Below, piece by piece: positions 1 through 8,008 of a stretch of DNA of 64,000 nucleotides. Source of the stretch: JAICKM01 sp050998805 (lineage in GTDB: Bacteria; Chloroflexota; Chloroflexia; QHBQ01; JAICKM01); the NCBI GenBank assembly GCA_050998805.1, contig JBPCPV010000016.1, forward strand, positions 1 through 64,000, given 5' to 3'. The translations under genes were made by a program, and so were the position numbers. Below the pieces are notes generated by a model that was given only the letters and a program-made list of their open reading frames with translations, was not told where the DNA came from and did not search any database. How positions within the stretch are numbered: the stretch's first letter is position 1; each line of letters opens with the position of its first letter.

Positions 1-1019
1 CGCCTAAAGCCCTCGTGACCGGCTACCTCATCGGCGACGATTCCGTCTGTCTGAAGGCCCGCGCCCACCAGACGATCCCGCGCCCGCGCAAGACGGCTCG
101 GCCCGCCCGGCGCATGGCTGCCGTCGGGCGACATTATGCCTCCACCGCCAAGCGCACCGTCCAAGGGCATGATGTGGTGCTGACATGCTACAGCTTGTTG
201 GGACGGCGCTGTCCTGGCGCTCCCGCGCTCTACCGCCAACAAAGCGTCTGTAGTGCGGAAGGAGTGCCATTCGCCTCCAAGATCGACCTGCTGTGTGAGC
301 AGATCCGCGGCTTCGAGCCCGCATCGGGCACCGCCACTCATGTACTGGCCGATAGCTGGTACACATGTAAGGCGGTCTGGCGTACGGCGCGCGAGCGGGG
401 GTTTGCGATTACGGGTGGCCTCAAGAGCAACCGCTGGCTCTGGCGAACCGATGCGACCCACCCGGCGGGGGGCTACTGGCAGCGGCTCAACGAGTACGCG
501 GCCAGCTTGACGGCGGCGGACTACAGCGCCGTGAGATGGCCGAGCGCCGAGGGCGGGCGCACGGTGTATATGCATACGCTGCGCACGCGCGTGCACAAGC
601 TCTATAAGTGTCAAGTCATGGTGGTGCGCGAGAGCCTCGACGGGGAGGTGAGTGGAGTGCGCTACTGGGCGAGCAGTGACTTGGAGGCGGATCGGGAGCG
701 GCTGGTGGGCCACGTGGCGGAACGCTGGACGATTGAAGTGGTGATCGGCGACAGCAAGGAGCTGGGATTGGACGCCTACCAGGTGTTGAGCGCGGAGGGG
801 ATAGTGCGCTGGTGGACACTGGTGTTGGCACTGTACGTGTTCTTGGAGGAACACCAAGCGGCGCAACGGGCGGCGACGGGGGAGCGCCCGACGATTGGGG
901 GAGTGCGTCGGCGGATGCAGAGGGCCCACCAGGGGCATCTGCTCGGCTGGATTTACGGCCAATTTCAGCAAGGAGATTCTCCTGAGCAAGTTCAACAACG
1001 TCTGGCTACAGCCGCATAG
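1..1019 (+). CDS. IS701/IS4-like DDE transposase, C-terminal part (5' end outside window)
   Basis: The reading frame is open from the left edge of the window (in-frame codons from base 3), so the first GTG at 15 is not a credible start. About 338 residues remain. Signs of a DDE transposase are an early GDDS aspartate, a conserved GRHY motif, an ADSWYT block carrying the second aspartate, and a late IEVVIGDSKELGLDAYQ block carrying the acidic and lysine residues typical of IS701/IS4-like enzymes. It would catalyse transposition of its own element. Nothing in the visible part is broken. The stop lies immediately before a truncated PIN-domain gene, which suggests the element inserted there. Family assignment is from motif recognition only. 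Confidence 0.8.
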   Translation, partial: PKALVTGYLIGDDSVCLKARAHQTIPRPRKTARPARRMAAVGRHYASTAKRTVQGHDVVLTCYSLLGRRCPGAPALYRQQSVCSAEGVPFASKIDLLCEQIRGFEPASGTATHVLADSWYTCKAVWRTARERGFAITGGLKSNRWLWRTDATHPAGGYWQRLNEYAASLTAADYSAVRWPSAEGGRTVYMHTLRTRVHKLYKCQVMVVRESLDGEVSGVRYWASSDLEADRERLVGHVAERWTIEVVIGDSKELGLDAYQVLSAEGIVRWWTLVLALYVFLEEHQAAQRAATGERPTIGGVRRRMQRAHQGHLLGWIYGQFQQGDSPEQVQQRLATAA

Positions 1020-1042
1020 CCCAAACTGCAAATGTAGTGTTA
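1..1042 (+). mobile_element. Insertion sequence (IS701/IS4-like), right-hand part
   Basis: The transposase gene runs off the left edge. A likely right terminal inverted repeat lies just after the stop codon, around 1019-1042, where the strand reads through CAAACTGCAAATGTAGTG. The left terminal repeat and the target duplication are outside the window, so the exact boundary is inferred. Confidence 0.5.
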
Positions 1043-1414
1043 TCGAAACACTCGGTAGTACGTCAGATATTCAATCTAGCGATTGCAAGAGGAGAGCTGT
1101 TGTTTTCGGAGGTCACGCGAGACGAGCTCGAGGAGGTAATCAGACGTGAACGATTCGACAAGTATCAGACAAGAGATGCACGAGAACAATTCATCAAGGA
1201 TCTGTCGGAAGTAGCCATATTAATCGAAGTGACTGAGACAATAACCGAGTGCCGCGACCCGAAGGATAACAAGTTCCTGGAGTTGGCAATTAGCGGTAAG
1301 GCTGACTGCATTATCAGTGGGGACAGAGATTTGCGGGTCTTGCACCCGTTCCGAGGTATCCCCATCCTCACTCCCCAAGAGTTCTCGAACTATTCGTGGA
1401 TAGAGACGAGCTAG
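1037..1414 (+). pseudogene. PIN-domain toxin (COG1569 type), N-terminally truncated
   Basis: The product resembles the C-terminal ~120 residues of putative toxin PIN-family RNases. It has an ELLFSEVT segment, the DCRDPKDNKFLELA-like core (here ECRDPKDNKFLELAIS), the ISGDRDL motif and a terminal ILTPQEF. What is missing is the first beta strand with the LDTNVLVSA-type motif that supplies the first metal-binding aspartate. The frame upstream reads only a short ANVVLS-like stretch overlapping the presumed IS end. No antitoxin gene is adjacent. The GTG at 1037 is simply the first possible start. I infer an inactive fragment left by insertion of the neighbouring IS element; an alternative is a rearranged gene with a non-canonical start. 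Confidence 0.7.
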
Positions 1415-2326
1415 TCAAACGCCCAGCGGGTCCGACCCGTATCGTATCTCCGTCAGCGCCTCGTCCACAGCCTCCTGCACCGCCTCATCCGCGTCCGCAC
1501 GGAGCAGTTCCAGCGACTGGCTAGCCACACTCCCGCCCAACTGGCCGAGCGCCCAGATCGCGGCAAACTGCACCTCACTGTCGTCGTCCTCAAGCAGAGG
1601 CACGAGCGCGGGCACGTTCTTCCGCTCGCCGAGTTCGCCGAGGGCCTGGGCGGCCTCGAAGCGCATCACCGCCTGCGGGTTAGTCAACTCCTTGAGCAAG
1701 ATCGGCATCCAGCGGCGGCTCATGTTCCGGCCCATCGCGTGGAGGGCGCTCGCCCGCAACAGGCCGCTGCCGGCGTAGGCCCGCTCGATCTCCTGCTCCA
1801 CTTCGGGGTTGTCGCAGTAGTAGGCGACCGACTCGAGCGCCCGCCGTCCAACCTCTTCGTCGCCGCCGGGCCTGCGAGCCGCGTCAAGCAGGGCCGCACG
1901 CAGGCGATCCGGCGTGTCGCCTCTCAGCGAACCGGTCTCGGCCCTGAGCGCAGAGGGGCCGAGCGCGTTGGCGGCAGCCGCACGCACACCTGGATCGGGG
2001 TCGCCCTCCAGTACCTCGATCAGCCGGAGGAGGGTGTTGCTGCTCTCGTCCTCGACCAGACCCTCGACGGCGAGCCGCCTCACCGCCGGGTCGGGGTCGC
2101 CGAGCAGCACGCGGAAAACGGTGTAAAAGTCGTACTCGATGTTGTCTTCGGCTACCTGCACGAGGGTCGCTGCGATCTTCCGCCGCCGCTCGGTGCCGAC
2201 AGCCGGCCACATGAGCGTGAGCGTGGCCCGCTCGTCGGCCCCGATGTCGGAGAGGAAGGTCAATCGCGCCGCCGACACCGGGCGGTCATCTCGGATTATA
2301 TCGTTCAGTTCGGCGCTGAAGTCCAC
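1415..2326 (-). CDS. HEAT-repeat protein of unknown function
   Basis: This 303-residue soluble protein consists largely of HEAT-like helical repeats. Recognisable units include DPAVRRLAVEGLVED (~79-93), DPGVRAAAANALG (~110-122) and SEVQFAAIWALGQLG (~250-264). Such repeats normally form a protein-binding solenoid, so a scaffolding or adaptor role is inferred, not shown. The start is a GTG nine bases after the upstream gene's stop, with an AGAGG/AGGGG purine stretch in that gap, so it is co-translated with the 668-residue protein. It is the last gene of a three-gene minus-strand operon. No enzyme motif is visible. Confidence 0.8.
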   Translation of the reverse strand: MDFSAELNDIIRDDRPVSAARLTFLSDIGADERATLTLMWPAVGTERRRKIAATLVQVAEDNIEYDFYTVFRVLLGDPDPAVRRLAVEGLVEDESSNTLLRLIEVLEGDPDPGVRAAAANALGPSALRAETGSLRGDTPDRLRAALLDAARRPGGDEEVGRRALESVAYYCDNPEVEQEIERAYAGSGLLRASALHAMGRNMSRRWMPILLKELTNPQAVMRFEAAQALGELGERKNVPALVPLLEDDDSEVQFAAIWALGQLGGSVASQSLELLRADADEAVQEAVDEALTEIRYGSDPLGV

Positions 2327-2335
2327 CCCTGGCCT

Positions 2336-4342
2336 CTACCGTTTGCTCGGGTCGTAGTAGTAAGCGCCGGGCGTATCCGGGTCGGCGGCGAAGTAGCGGT
2401 GGCCGGCGGCTTCGAGGATTGCGCGGAGAGCGCCAGCCGAGAAGGGACGCTCTAGGTTGACCACCGGCAACAGATCGGAGAGCAGCGCCATGACGCGCCC
2501 GTCCACTTGCTCGCCGATTAGCTCGAAGGCGCGGACAACTATGCTCTCTGCCTTCTTGCGGTCGGCCTCGTCGAGGCGCTTGATGGCGTCGAGCTTCGGG
2601 AAACGAGCCTCGTTCATAAGCCAGTCGGGGCTTGTGCCTGCGTAGAACGTCGTCGGCCTGTAGATGAAGCGGCTGCGCCGCTCGTCGTATTGGAGCAGCG
2701 AGTCTTCCTGCGCCGTGGTCTGCTCGAAGCGCAGGGTGAACACGTTCTGCTGGTCAGTCGGCTCAATGGTAAACGTCGCGCCCGGCACCAGACTCTCCTG
2801 GAAGAAGGCGTCGAAGCCGACTAGGTAGCCGCCGCGGTTGCCGGTGGGGTAGCGTAGCTCGACCGGGAAGCTCTGGAAGAGCGTGGGCAGCTCGATACGC
2901 AGCACGGAGGCACGCTGGTCTTCGAGCATCGGCGGCGGCATGAGCGCGCGCGCGAGCATGTCATAGGGCAACAGGCCGTTTTCGTACTCGTAGTAGGTCA
3001 GCGCGTGTTCCCACGCGGTCGGCGGCTCCTCGAGCGGGGTTTCCAGCGCCTGCGTCGCCGTGTCTTCGAGGTAGCGGTAGTCCTGGCCCAGCTCGCTCGG
3101 CTTGCGCTTCGGCACGCTGACCGGAGAGGCCCCTGCAACGATCCAGAGCCGCTCGGTGGGAACGCCGACGAACTCGAAGTCCTTCTTCTCGCGGAGCATC
3201 CGGTAGTTCAGCGAAAAGCGCAGCCGCTCATAGTCGGGATCGTTCTCCCGCCGGTTCAGTACATCGCTCAGGAATGTCCGATCAGAGAGCGCGTCCTGTG
3301 TCTCGATCAAGTACTCTCTGATCCGGCGGAAGTCGCCCTTGCTGAAACGCTCCACATGGTCCTCAACGTACCAGTCGTCGCCGAAGGAAGCGAAGCGGAA
3401 GTCCTCGGAGAGCGCCTTATTCATCATGGCTTCGAGGTCAGGACCGTGTTCGGCCAGGATCTCGTCGAGCGGGTTGGTCACGTCAATCGTGGCCTCGCCG
3501 GCCAGGGTGGGGAAGACGAAGCGCGCAGGCCCGCGCGGCATCGGCGGCTGGACAGGCTCGCGGCGGGCCGGAGGCGGCGCGACGTAGACCGGGGCGGGCG
3601 GAGGTGGCGCTAAGGGGGTCGCAGCGGGCGGCTCGACCGGCGCAGTCTTACTGGAGCCGGTAAGCGATGGGACCATCATGGGGGCGGCAGGCTCGACCGG
3701 CACGGCCTCCGCGATCGGTGGTGTGGCAGGCTCGACGGTCGTGGGCAGTTCCGGCATCTCCGCGGCCGCCTGCTCCGGCAGTTCCTCTTCTTCGGGGATG
3801 ATCACCTCGTCAACCGGCTGGGCGGGAGCCACCATCGCGGCAATATCCGCCGGGCCTTGCCAGCGCCCGGTTACAGCCGCCTCAGCAGCCGGCTCCTGGA
3901 AGATCGTGAACGACTCCGCCCGCGCTTGCGCCTGGGCGACCCAGCCCTCGGTGAGCTCGCGCGACTCCTCCTCGGTAACGTCGCGGGCCTCGGTGTTCAG
4001 CCGCCGCCGGAACATGTGCCGGGATTCGTCGGTCTCGACGCGGCGTTGTCCACTGCGGGTGATCTCATAGCTGACGATGCCGCCGACCTCCAGCCGGGTG
4101 AAGATCTCGCTGTTCGCGTCGAGGGCGGCCTGTAGCTGGGTCCGCAGCTTGTCGGCTGCCGGCTTCGGGTAGGCCCGGCTCAAGCCCTGCACCAGCCGGT
4201 CGAGGGCGACGACAATCGGCGCGTCCTCGGCATAGAACATCCCCTGGCGTCGCATCAGCTCGAAGGCTTTGGAGGCCATCTCCCTCTGGGCAGGCTTGCC
4301 GGCAAAGGTCGGCCCGCTCGTTGCCACGGTCCCACTAGTCAT
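2336..4342 (-). CDS. 668-aa protein of unknown function with proline-rich linker
   Basis: I do not recognise a characterised family. The N-terminal ~165 residues look helical (FAGKPAQREMASKAFELMRR onwards). A proline/alanine/glutamate-rich linker covers ~residues 170-285, and a folded C-terminal part of ~380 residues follows. That part has a helical segment around DRTFLSDVLNRRENDPDYER resembling winged-helix-type regions, and aromatic-rich blocks (GYLVGFDAFF, TTFYAGTSPDW). There is no signal peptide or membrane segment, so it is probably cytoplasmic. The ATG start is preceded by AGGGAG about ten bases upstream. It sits between a small helical protein and a HEAT-repeat protein in one operon. 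Its function is unknown. Confidence 0.75.
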   Translation of the reverse strand: MTSGTVATSGPTFAGKPAQREMASKAFELMRRQGMFYAEDAPIVVALDRLVQGLSRAYPKPAADKLRTQLQAALDANSEIFTRLEVGGIVSYEITRSGQRRVETDESRHMFRRRLNTEARDVTEEESRELTEGWVAQAQARAESFTIFQEPAAEAAVTGRWQGPADIAAMVAPAQPVDEVIIPEEEELPEQAAAEMPELPTTVEPATPPIAEAVPVEPAAPMMVPSLTGSSKTAPVEPPAATPLAPPPPAPVYVAPPPARREPVQPPMPRGPARFVFPTLAGEATIDVTNPLDEILAEHGPDLEAMMNKALSEDFRFASFGDDWYVEDHVERFSKGDFRRIREYLIETQDALSDRTFLSDVLNRRENDPDYERLRFSLNYRMLREKKDFEFVGVPTERLWIVAGASPVSVPKRKPSELGQDYRYLEDTATQALETPLEEPPTAWEHALTYYEYENGLLPYDMLARALMPPPMLEDQRASVLRIELPTLFQSFPVELRYPTGNRGGYLVGFDAFFQESLVPGATFTIEPTDQQNVFTLRFEQTTAQEDSLLQYDERRSRFIYRPTTFYAGTSPDWLMNEARFPKLDAIKRLDEADRKKAESIVVRAFELIGEQVDGRVMALLSDLLPVVNLERPFSAGALRAILEAAGHRYFAADPDTPGAYYYDPSKR

Positions 4343-4378
4343 GCTGCTTGGTTCTCCCTATCATACTCTTGCGAAATC

Positions 4379-4522
4379 CTAGCGTCCACGCCCTGCGGCG
4401 TCGGCTAATCGCTCCATCCAGAAGCGCACGAGTTCTGCGGTCGTGCGAGGACGCGAACTGCGGCGCATCCATTCGAGCAGGCGGTCGAGATCCTGCTGCC
4501 TCACCTTCAAGTCTTCATCCAA
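4379..4522 (-). CDS. Small helical protein, 47 aa, first gene of the unknown-function operon
   Basis: The open frame extends further upstream (to 4567), but a perfect AGGAGG (4533-4538) lies inside that extension. It sits ten bases before a TTG codon at 4520-4522, so I choose that start. The product begins MDEDLKVRQQDLDRLLEWMRR and ends in a second helix with TTAELVRFWMERL, which looks like a small helix-turn-helix-like unit. It is followed after 37 bases by the 668-residue gene. The role is unknown; DNA binding or partner stabilisation is only a guess. Confidence 0.55.
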   Translation of the reverse strand: MDEDLKVRQQDLDRLLEWMRRSSRPRTTAELVRFWMERLADAAGRGR

Positions 4523-4641
4523 GAGATCGGCTCCTCCTATATCCCACTGCGGGTGATCGTCGGCCAACTGGGCATACCTATAGATTACCGCCTAACGTAC
4601 CGCCACCCATTGTACACCAAAGCGGGCGAGAACGCAACTTG

Positions 4642-4671
4642 TTGGCAAAAAAGCCGAGCGTGCGATATAAT
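4642..4671 (+). promoter_or_regulatory. Sigma-70-type promoter of the wecG-like operon
   Basis: A TTGGCA -35 box (4642-4647) is separated by 18 bases from a perfect TATAAT (4666-4671). Predicted transcription starts near 4678, giving a ~20-base leader. This rules out the in-frame TTG at 4671 as the translation start of the gene downstream. Confidence 0.75.
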
Positions 4672-4697
4672 TGATGGAGACACAAGGGAGATGCAGG

Positions 4698-5519
4698 ATG
4701 CCGGCAGGCCAAAGCGCAACACAACCGACCGCCAAACCAATGCCACGCGCCGTAGAGAGGCGACGGCGGCTGAATATCCTCGGCGTGCGGGTGGACGACA
4801 GCCCACTCGACGACGCGACAGCGCGCTGTGAGCGACTGCTCGGCCTGCCGCCGGGCGGCGAGGGCGGGAGGCTTCACCAGGTGGTGACAGTCAACCCCGA
4901 GTTCGTGATGCGTGCGCGCCAGGACGCCGAGTTCCGTGCGCTGCTGAACGGGGCCGACCTGGCGACGCCCGACGGCGCCGGGATCATGGTGGCGTCGGCT
5001 CTGCTCGGCCACAGGCTACGTGGGCGAACCACCGGCGTCGCGCTGACCGAGCGGCTGGCGGAGCTGGCGGCGCGCGACGGCTACCGGCTCTTCCTGCTGG
5101 GGGCGCAGCCGGGCGTGGCCGCAGACGCTGGGCGCGTCTGGGAGGGGCACTATCCGGGCCTGCGCCTCGCGGGAGCCTATCCCGGCTCGCCGTCGGCAGA
5201 TGAGCAGGAAGAGATCACCGCCCGTATCACAGCAGCCGGGGCCGATCTCTTGTTCGTGGCCTTCGGCGCGCCCGCGCAGGATCTCTGGATAGCGCGCAAC
5301 CGCGCCGCGTTGCCCACGGTGCGGCTGGCGCTTGGCGTCGGCGGCGTGTTCGACTACGTGACCGGGCGGGTGCCGCTTGCACCTCCTCTCATGCGGAGCG
5401 CGGGCCTCGAATGGCTCTATCGGCTCTACAAGCAGCCCTGGCGCTGGCGGCGGATGCTGGCGCTGCCTGCGTTCGCGCTCGCGGTGCTCGGGCAACGCCG
5501 GGGCAGGAGCGGCAGATGA
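4698..5519 (+). CDS. WecG/TagA/CpsF-family glycosyltransferase
   Basis: The 273-residue product belongs to the WecG/TagA/CpsF (GT26) family, which transfers N-acetylmannosamine or related sugars onto lipid-linked carriers for teichoic acid, enterobacterial common antigen or exopolysaccharide synthesis at the inner membrane face. Visible family blocks are NILGVRVD, the TVNPEFVMRARQD segment, ATPDGAGIM with the conserved aspartate, FLLGAQPGVA and FVAFGAPAQDLWIARN, with a basic C-terminal tail (WLYRLYKQPWRWRR) typical of membrane association. The ATG at 4698 has GGGAG seven bases upstream and fits the promoter. It opens a five-gene operon and overlaps the next gene by ATGA. The sugar specificity cannot be told. 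Confidence 0.88.
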   Translation: MPAGQSATQPTAKPMPRAVERRRRLNILGVRVDDSPLDDATARCERLLGLPPGGEGGRLHQVVTVNPEFVMRARQDAEFRALLNGADLATPDGAGIMVASALLGHRLRGRTTGVALTERLAELAARDGYRLFLLGAQPGVAADAGRVWEGHYPGLRLAGAYPGSPSADEQEEITARITAAGADLLFVAFGAPAQDLWIARNRAALPTVRLALGVGGVFDYVTGRVPLAPPLMRSAGLEWLYRLYKQPWRWRRMLALPAFALAVLGQRRGRSGR

Positions 5520-6388
5520 ACGACGGCCCAGAGCTATACGGCGGCGTCTGCGTCTCGGTGACCGATCTGCGCGCAGAGCCGGACGCCGCTTCCGAACTCC
5601 TGAACCAGGCGCTGCTGGCAACGCCGCTGACCGTGCTCGAGAAGCACGCCGACTCCCAGGACCGGCTCTGGCTGCTTGTCCGCTTGCCGGATTACGAGGG
5701 CTGGATGCTCGCGGACCATATGGTGCGGACCGGACCGCCGGACCCGCAAGCAAACTACATGTACATCCAAGCTCTGAGTACACCCTTGCGGATCCTTGGC
5801 CCGAACAGGTCGCCCGGCGAGGAGACCATCACGGCCTACATGGGCACGCGCCTGCGGGTTGCGCCGCTGGCCGTGCAGGGAGCCGGGCCGATCGTCTTGG
5901 AACTGCCCAGCGGGGTGCTTGCCGCCGCCGAGCCATCGAGCCTGCGTCCGGCTGACCCGCTTTGCCGGGGGGAGGCCGACTCGGCGATCTACACAGCCCG
6001 CCAGTTCCAGGGCACCCCCTATCTCTGGGGCGGGATGACACGGGAAGGAATAGACTGCTCCGGCCTGGTGCAGATCTCGTACCGGCTCCACGGCCGGCAT
6101 CTGCCGCGCGACGCCGATCAACAGTTCAAGGCGCTGCCGCTGGAGGTCGCGCAGGCGGACTTGAGACCCGGCGACTTGATCTTCTATGGGCAACGGCGAG
6201 AGCAGGTGACGCATGTGATGCTTTATTTCGACTCGGGACGGGTGATCCACGCGAGCGGGGCGGCGGGCCGTGTGGTCGTGCAGAGCCTCGACCCGGCTGA
6301 CCCCGACTACCACGAGCGGACCGACGAGTATATCGGGGCGCGGCGGGTCGTGCCGTCCGGCTCCGGGGAGAATAGCGATGGCCTCTAG
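5516..6388 (+). CDS. NlpC/P60-family peptidase with SH3-like domain
   Basis: This 290-residue protein combines an N-terminal SH3-like region (~residues 5-145) with a C-terminal NlpC/P60 cysteine peptidase domain (~160-280). The catalytic cysteine is Cys181 in IDCSGLVQ. His233 lies in VTHVML, and a further VIHASG motif fits the family. NlpC/P60 enzymes cleave peptidoglycan stem peptides, usually between D-gamma-glutamyl and diamino-acid residues. No signal peptide is seen. The layout therefore resembles the intracellular YkfC-like dipeptidases that recycle murein peptides, though this is inference. The ATG overlaps the preceding stop (ATGA) and has CAGGAG upstream; an earlier in-frame start would overlap the glycosyltransferase by over 100 bases. 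Confidence 0.88.
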   Translation: MNDGPELYGGVCVSVTDLRAEPDAASELLNQALLATPLTVLEKHADSQDRLWLLVRLPDYEGWMLADHMVRTGPPDPQANYMYIQALSTPLRILGPNRSPGEETITAYMGTRLRVAPLAVQGAGPIVLELPSGVLAAAEPSSLRPADPLCRGEADSAIYTARQFQGTPYLWGGMTREGIDCSGLVQISYRLHGRHLPRDADQQFKALPLEVAQADLRPGDLIFYGQRREQVTHVMLYFDSGRVIHASGAAGRVVVQSLDPADPDYHERTDEYIGARRVVPSGSGENSDGL

Positions 6389-6992
6389 CGGCTACGGCAC
6401 AAGCGCCACGCCCGGCGACCAGGACGCCGGGGTGATGTATTGCGCGAAACACCCGACGGTGCCGACCTACCTGCGCTGCGGGCGCTGCGATAAGCCGATC
6501 TGCCCACGCTGCCGGGTACACACCTCGGTCGGCTATAGATGCCTCGACTGCGCGAACATATCCGTACTCCCGACCTATAAGGTCGAGAAGAACTACTATA
6601 TGCGCGCGGTGGCGGCGAGCATCAGCTTCGCTACGCTGGTCGGCCTCATCTGGGCGTTCCTGCCGGGCTTCGACTTCTGGGCGCTGCTCGTGCTCGGCAT
6701 CGGCGCAGCCGAGGTGGTGGGCGCGGCGTCCAACCAGAAGCGAGGCCCCGGCCTCCAGGCCATCGGCATCGTCGGAGTCATCTGGGGGATCGTCGTCAGC
6801 AGGCTCGCCCTCGTCTACATGGCGGCCTCGCTGCCCCAGATCTTCGACTTCGTGAAGCAGATACCCGGCAACGACTCCGCCCCGATCCTGCACGGCAGCC
6901 TGACTATTGCGGCTCTGTTTTCGAGCAGCGACCTGGTCGGGATCGTCTTCATGCTGATGGCCGCCGGCCTCGTCTATGTCCGGCTGCGCTAG
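6378..6992 (+). CDS. B-box-type zinc-finger membrane protein
   Basis: The 204-residue product starts with a cysteine/histidine-rich segment (YCAKHP, LRCGRCDKPICPRC, YRCLDC) resembling the bacterial B-box/zinc-binding module. Three or four hydrophobic helices follow (~residues 75-95, 98-115, 122-140, 180-200). Such proteins are common in Actinobacteria and Chloroflexota and have no established function. The ATG at 6378 follows GGGGAG at good spacing and overlaps the previous gene by 11 bases, so translation is coupled. A later in-frame ATG before YCAKHP is possible but has no obvious ribosome site. Confidence 0.75.
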   Translation: MASSGYGTSATPGDQDAGVMYCAKHPTVPTYLRCGRCDKPICPRCRVHTSVGYRCLDCANISVLPTYKVEKNYYMRAVAASISFATLVGLIWAFLPGFDFWALLVLGIGAAEVVGAASNQKRGPGLQAIGIVGVIWGIVVSRLALVYMAASLPQIFDFVKQIPGNDSAPILHGSLTIAALFSSSDLVGIVFMLMAAGLVYVRLR

Positions 6993-6995
6993 CCG

Positions 6996-7985
6996 ATGGC
7001 GCGCCTCCTCGACCTGCTGCCCGCCTTCTCCGGCAAACGGATCGTCGTCCTCGGCGACCCGATCCTAGACGAGTACATACTCGGCGCACCCAGCCGCGTG
7101 TCGCGCGAGGCCCCGGTGCTGGTCCTGGAGTTCGCGCGCCGCCTCGTGCTGCCCGGCGGAGGCACCGCGCCAGCCTGCAACATCCGTTCGCTCGGTGGGC
7201 AGGCATCACAGGTCGGCGTGATCGGCGCGGACAAGGCCGGCGACGAACTCCGCGAGTGCCTCCAGCAGCGCGGCGTCGAAGCCGCCGGCCTCGTCGTTGA
7301 CCCCAGCCGCCCCACTATCCTCAAGTCCCGCATCGTGGCCGACGGCCCCGCGCGCCTCCAGCAGCAGATCGCCCGCGTGGACACGCTCGACCGCCGGCCG
7401 ATCTCCGGGGAGGTGGAGAGCGGGGTTATCGCCGCGCTCGAGCGCGAGTTGCCGGGGGCCGATGCCTTGCTGATCAGCGACTACCTCAGCGGCACCGTGA
7501 CCAGTGCCGTCGTCGAAGCGGCGCGGACGCTAGCGGGGCGAACCGGCACGCGCATCACTGTGGACGCGCAGGGCGACTTCGGTAAGTTCCACGGCGTCTC
7601 CATCTTCCGCTGCAACGACCGCGAGGCCGAAACCGCCCTCGGCATACGCCTCGAAACCGAGGCCGACTTCGCCTCCGGCCTCCGTCGCCTCCGCGCCGAC
7701 CTCGACACCGACGGTGTGGTGGTGACGCGGGGGGCGGAGGGCGTCTCGATCCTCGACAGCGACGACGCCTACCACCACATCCCGGTGTCGAACACCTCCG
7801 AAGTCTTCGACGTGACCGGCGCGGGCGACACCGTGATCGCCGTGCTGACTCTCGCGCTCACCGCAGGCGCGAGCCTCCTAGACGCCGCCCGCCTTGCGAA
7901 CTACGGCGCGGGCATCGTCGTCCAGAAGGTCGGCAACGCGACACTGAGGCCGGACGAGCTTAGGGCGCGCCTGGCGGACGAGTAG
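6996..7985 (+). CDS. PfkB-family sugar kinase (HldE/RfaE kinase-like)
   Basis: The 329-residue protein is a ribokinase-fold (PfkB) kinase. The N-terminal GDPILDEYILG and SRVSREAPVLV blocks match the heptose-7-phosphate kinase (RfaE/HldA) subgroup. The C-terminal DVTGAGDTVIAVL carries the anion hole and catalytic aspartate. It would phosphorylate a sugar or sugar phosphate with ATP, plausibly for surface polysaccharide synthesis given the glycosyltransferase upstream. No nucleotidyltransferase domain is fused. It begins three bases after the previous stop in the same operon. Confidence 0.85.
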   Translation: MARLLDLLPAFSGKRIVVLGDPILDEYILGAPSRVSREAPVLVLEFARRLVLPGGGTAPACNIRSLGGQASQVGVIGADKAGDELRECLQQRGVEAAGLVVDPSRPTILKSRIVADGPARLQQQIARVDTLDRRPISGEVESGVIAALERELPGADALLISDYLSGTVTSAVVEAARTLAGRTGTRITVDAQGDFGKFHGVSIFRCNDREAETALGIRLETEADFASGLRRLRADLDTDGVVVTRGAEGVSILDSDDAYHHIPVSNTSEVFDVTGAGDTVIAVLTLALTAGASLLDAARLANYGAGIVVQKVGNATLRPDELRARLADE

Positions 7986-8008
7986 GGAGATTGGACAAGG
8001 AGCAACAG

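Noticed and set aside
1739..2455. Long plus-strand frame opposite the HEAT gene; similar long antisense frames occur opposite many genes.
   Set aside because: They are high-GC shadow frames with arginine/proline-rich products and no family motifs.
4671..4697. Earlier TTG start for the WecG-type gene.
   Set aside because: The TTG lies in the -10 box of the promoter and upstream of the predicted transcription start; the ATG at 4698 has GGGAG.
5411..5515. Longer N terminus of the NlpC/P60 protein.
   Set aside because: It would overlap the glycosyltransferase by over 100 bases, has no export signal, and the ATGA overlap with CAGGAG is a much better start.
5016..5783. Minus-strand frame opposite the WecG-type and NlpC/P60 genes.
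   Set aside because: Composition is low-complexity Arg/Ala/Pro and both plus-strand genes have clear motifs and coupled starts.
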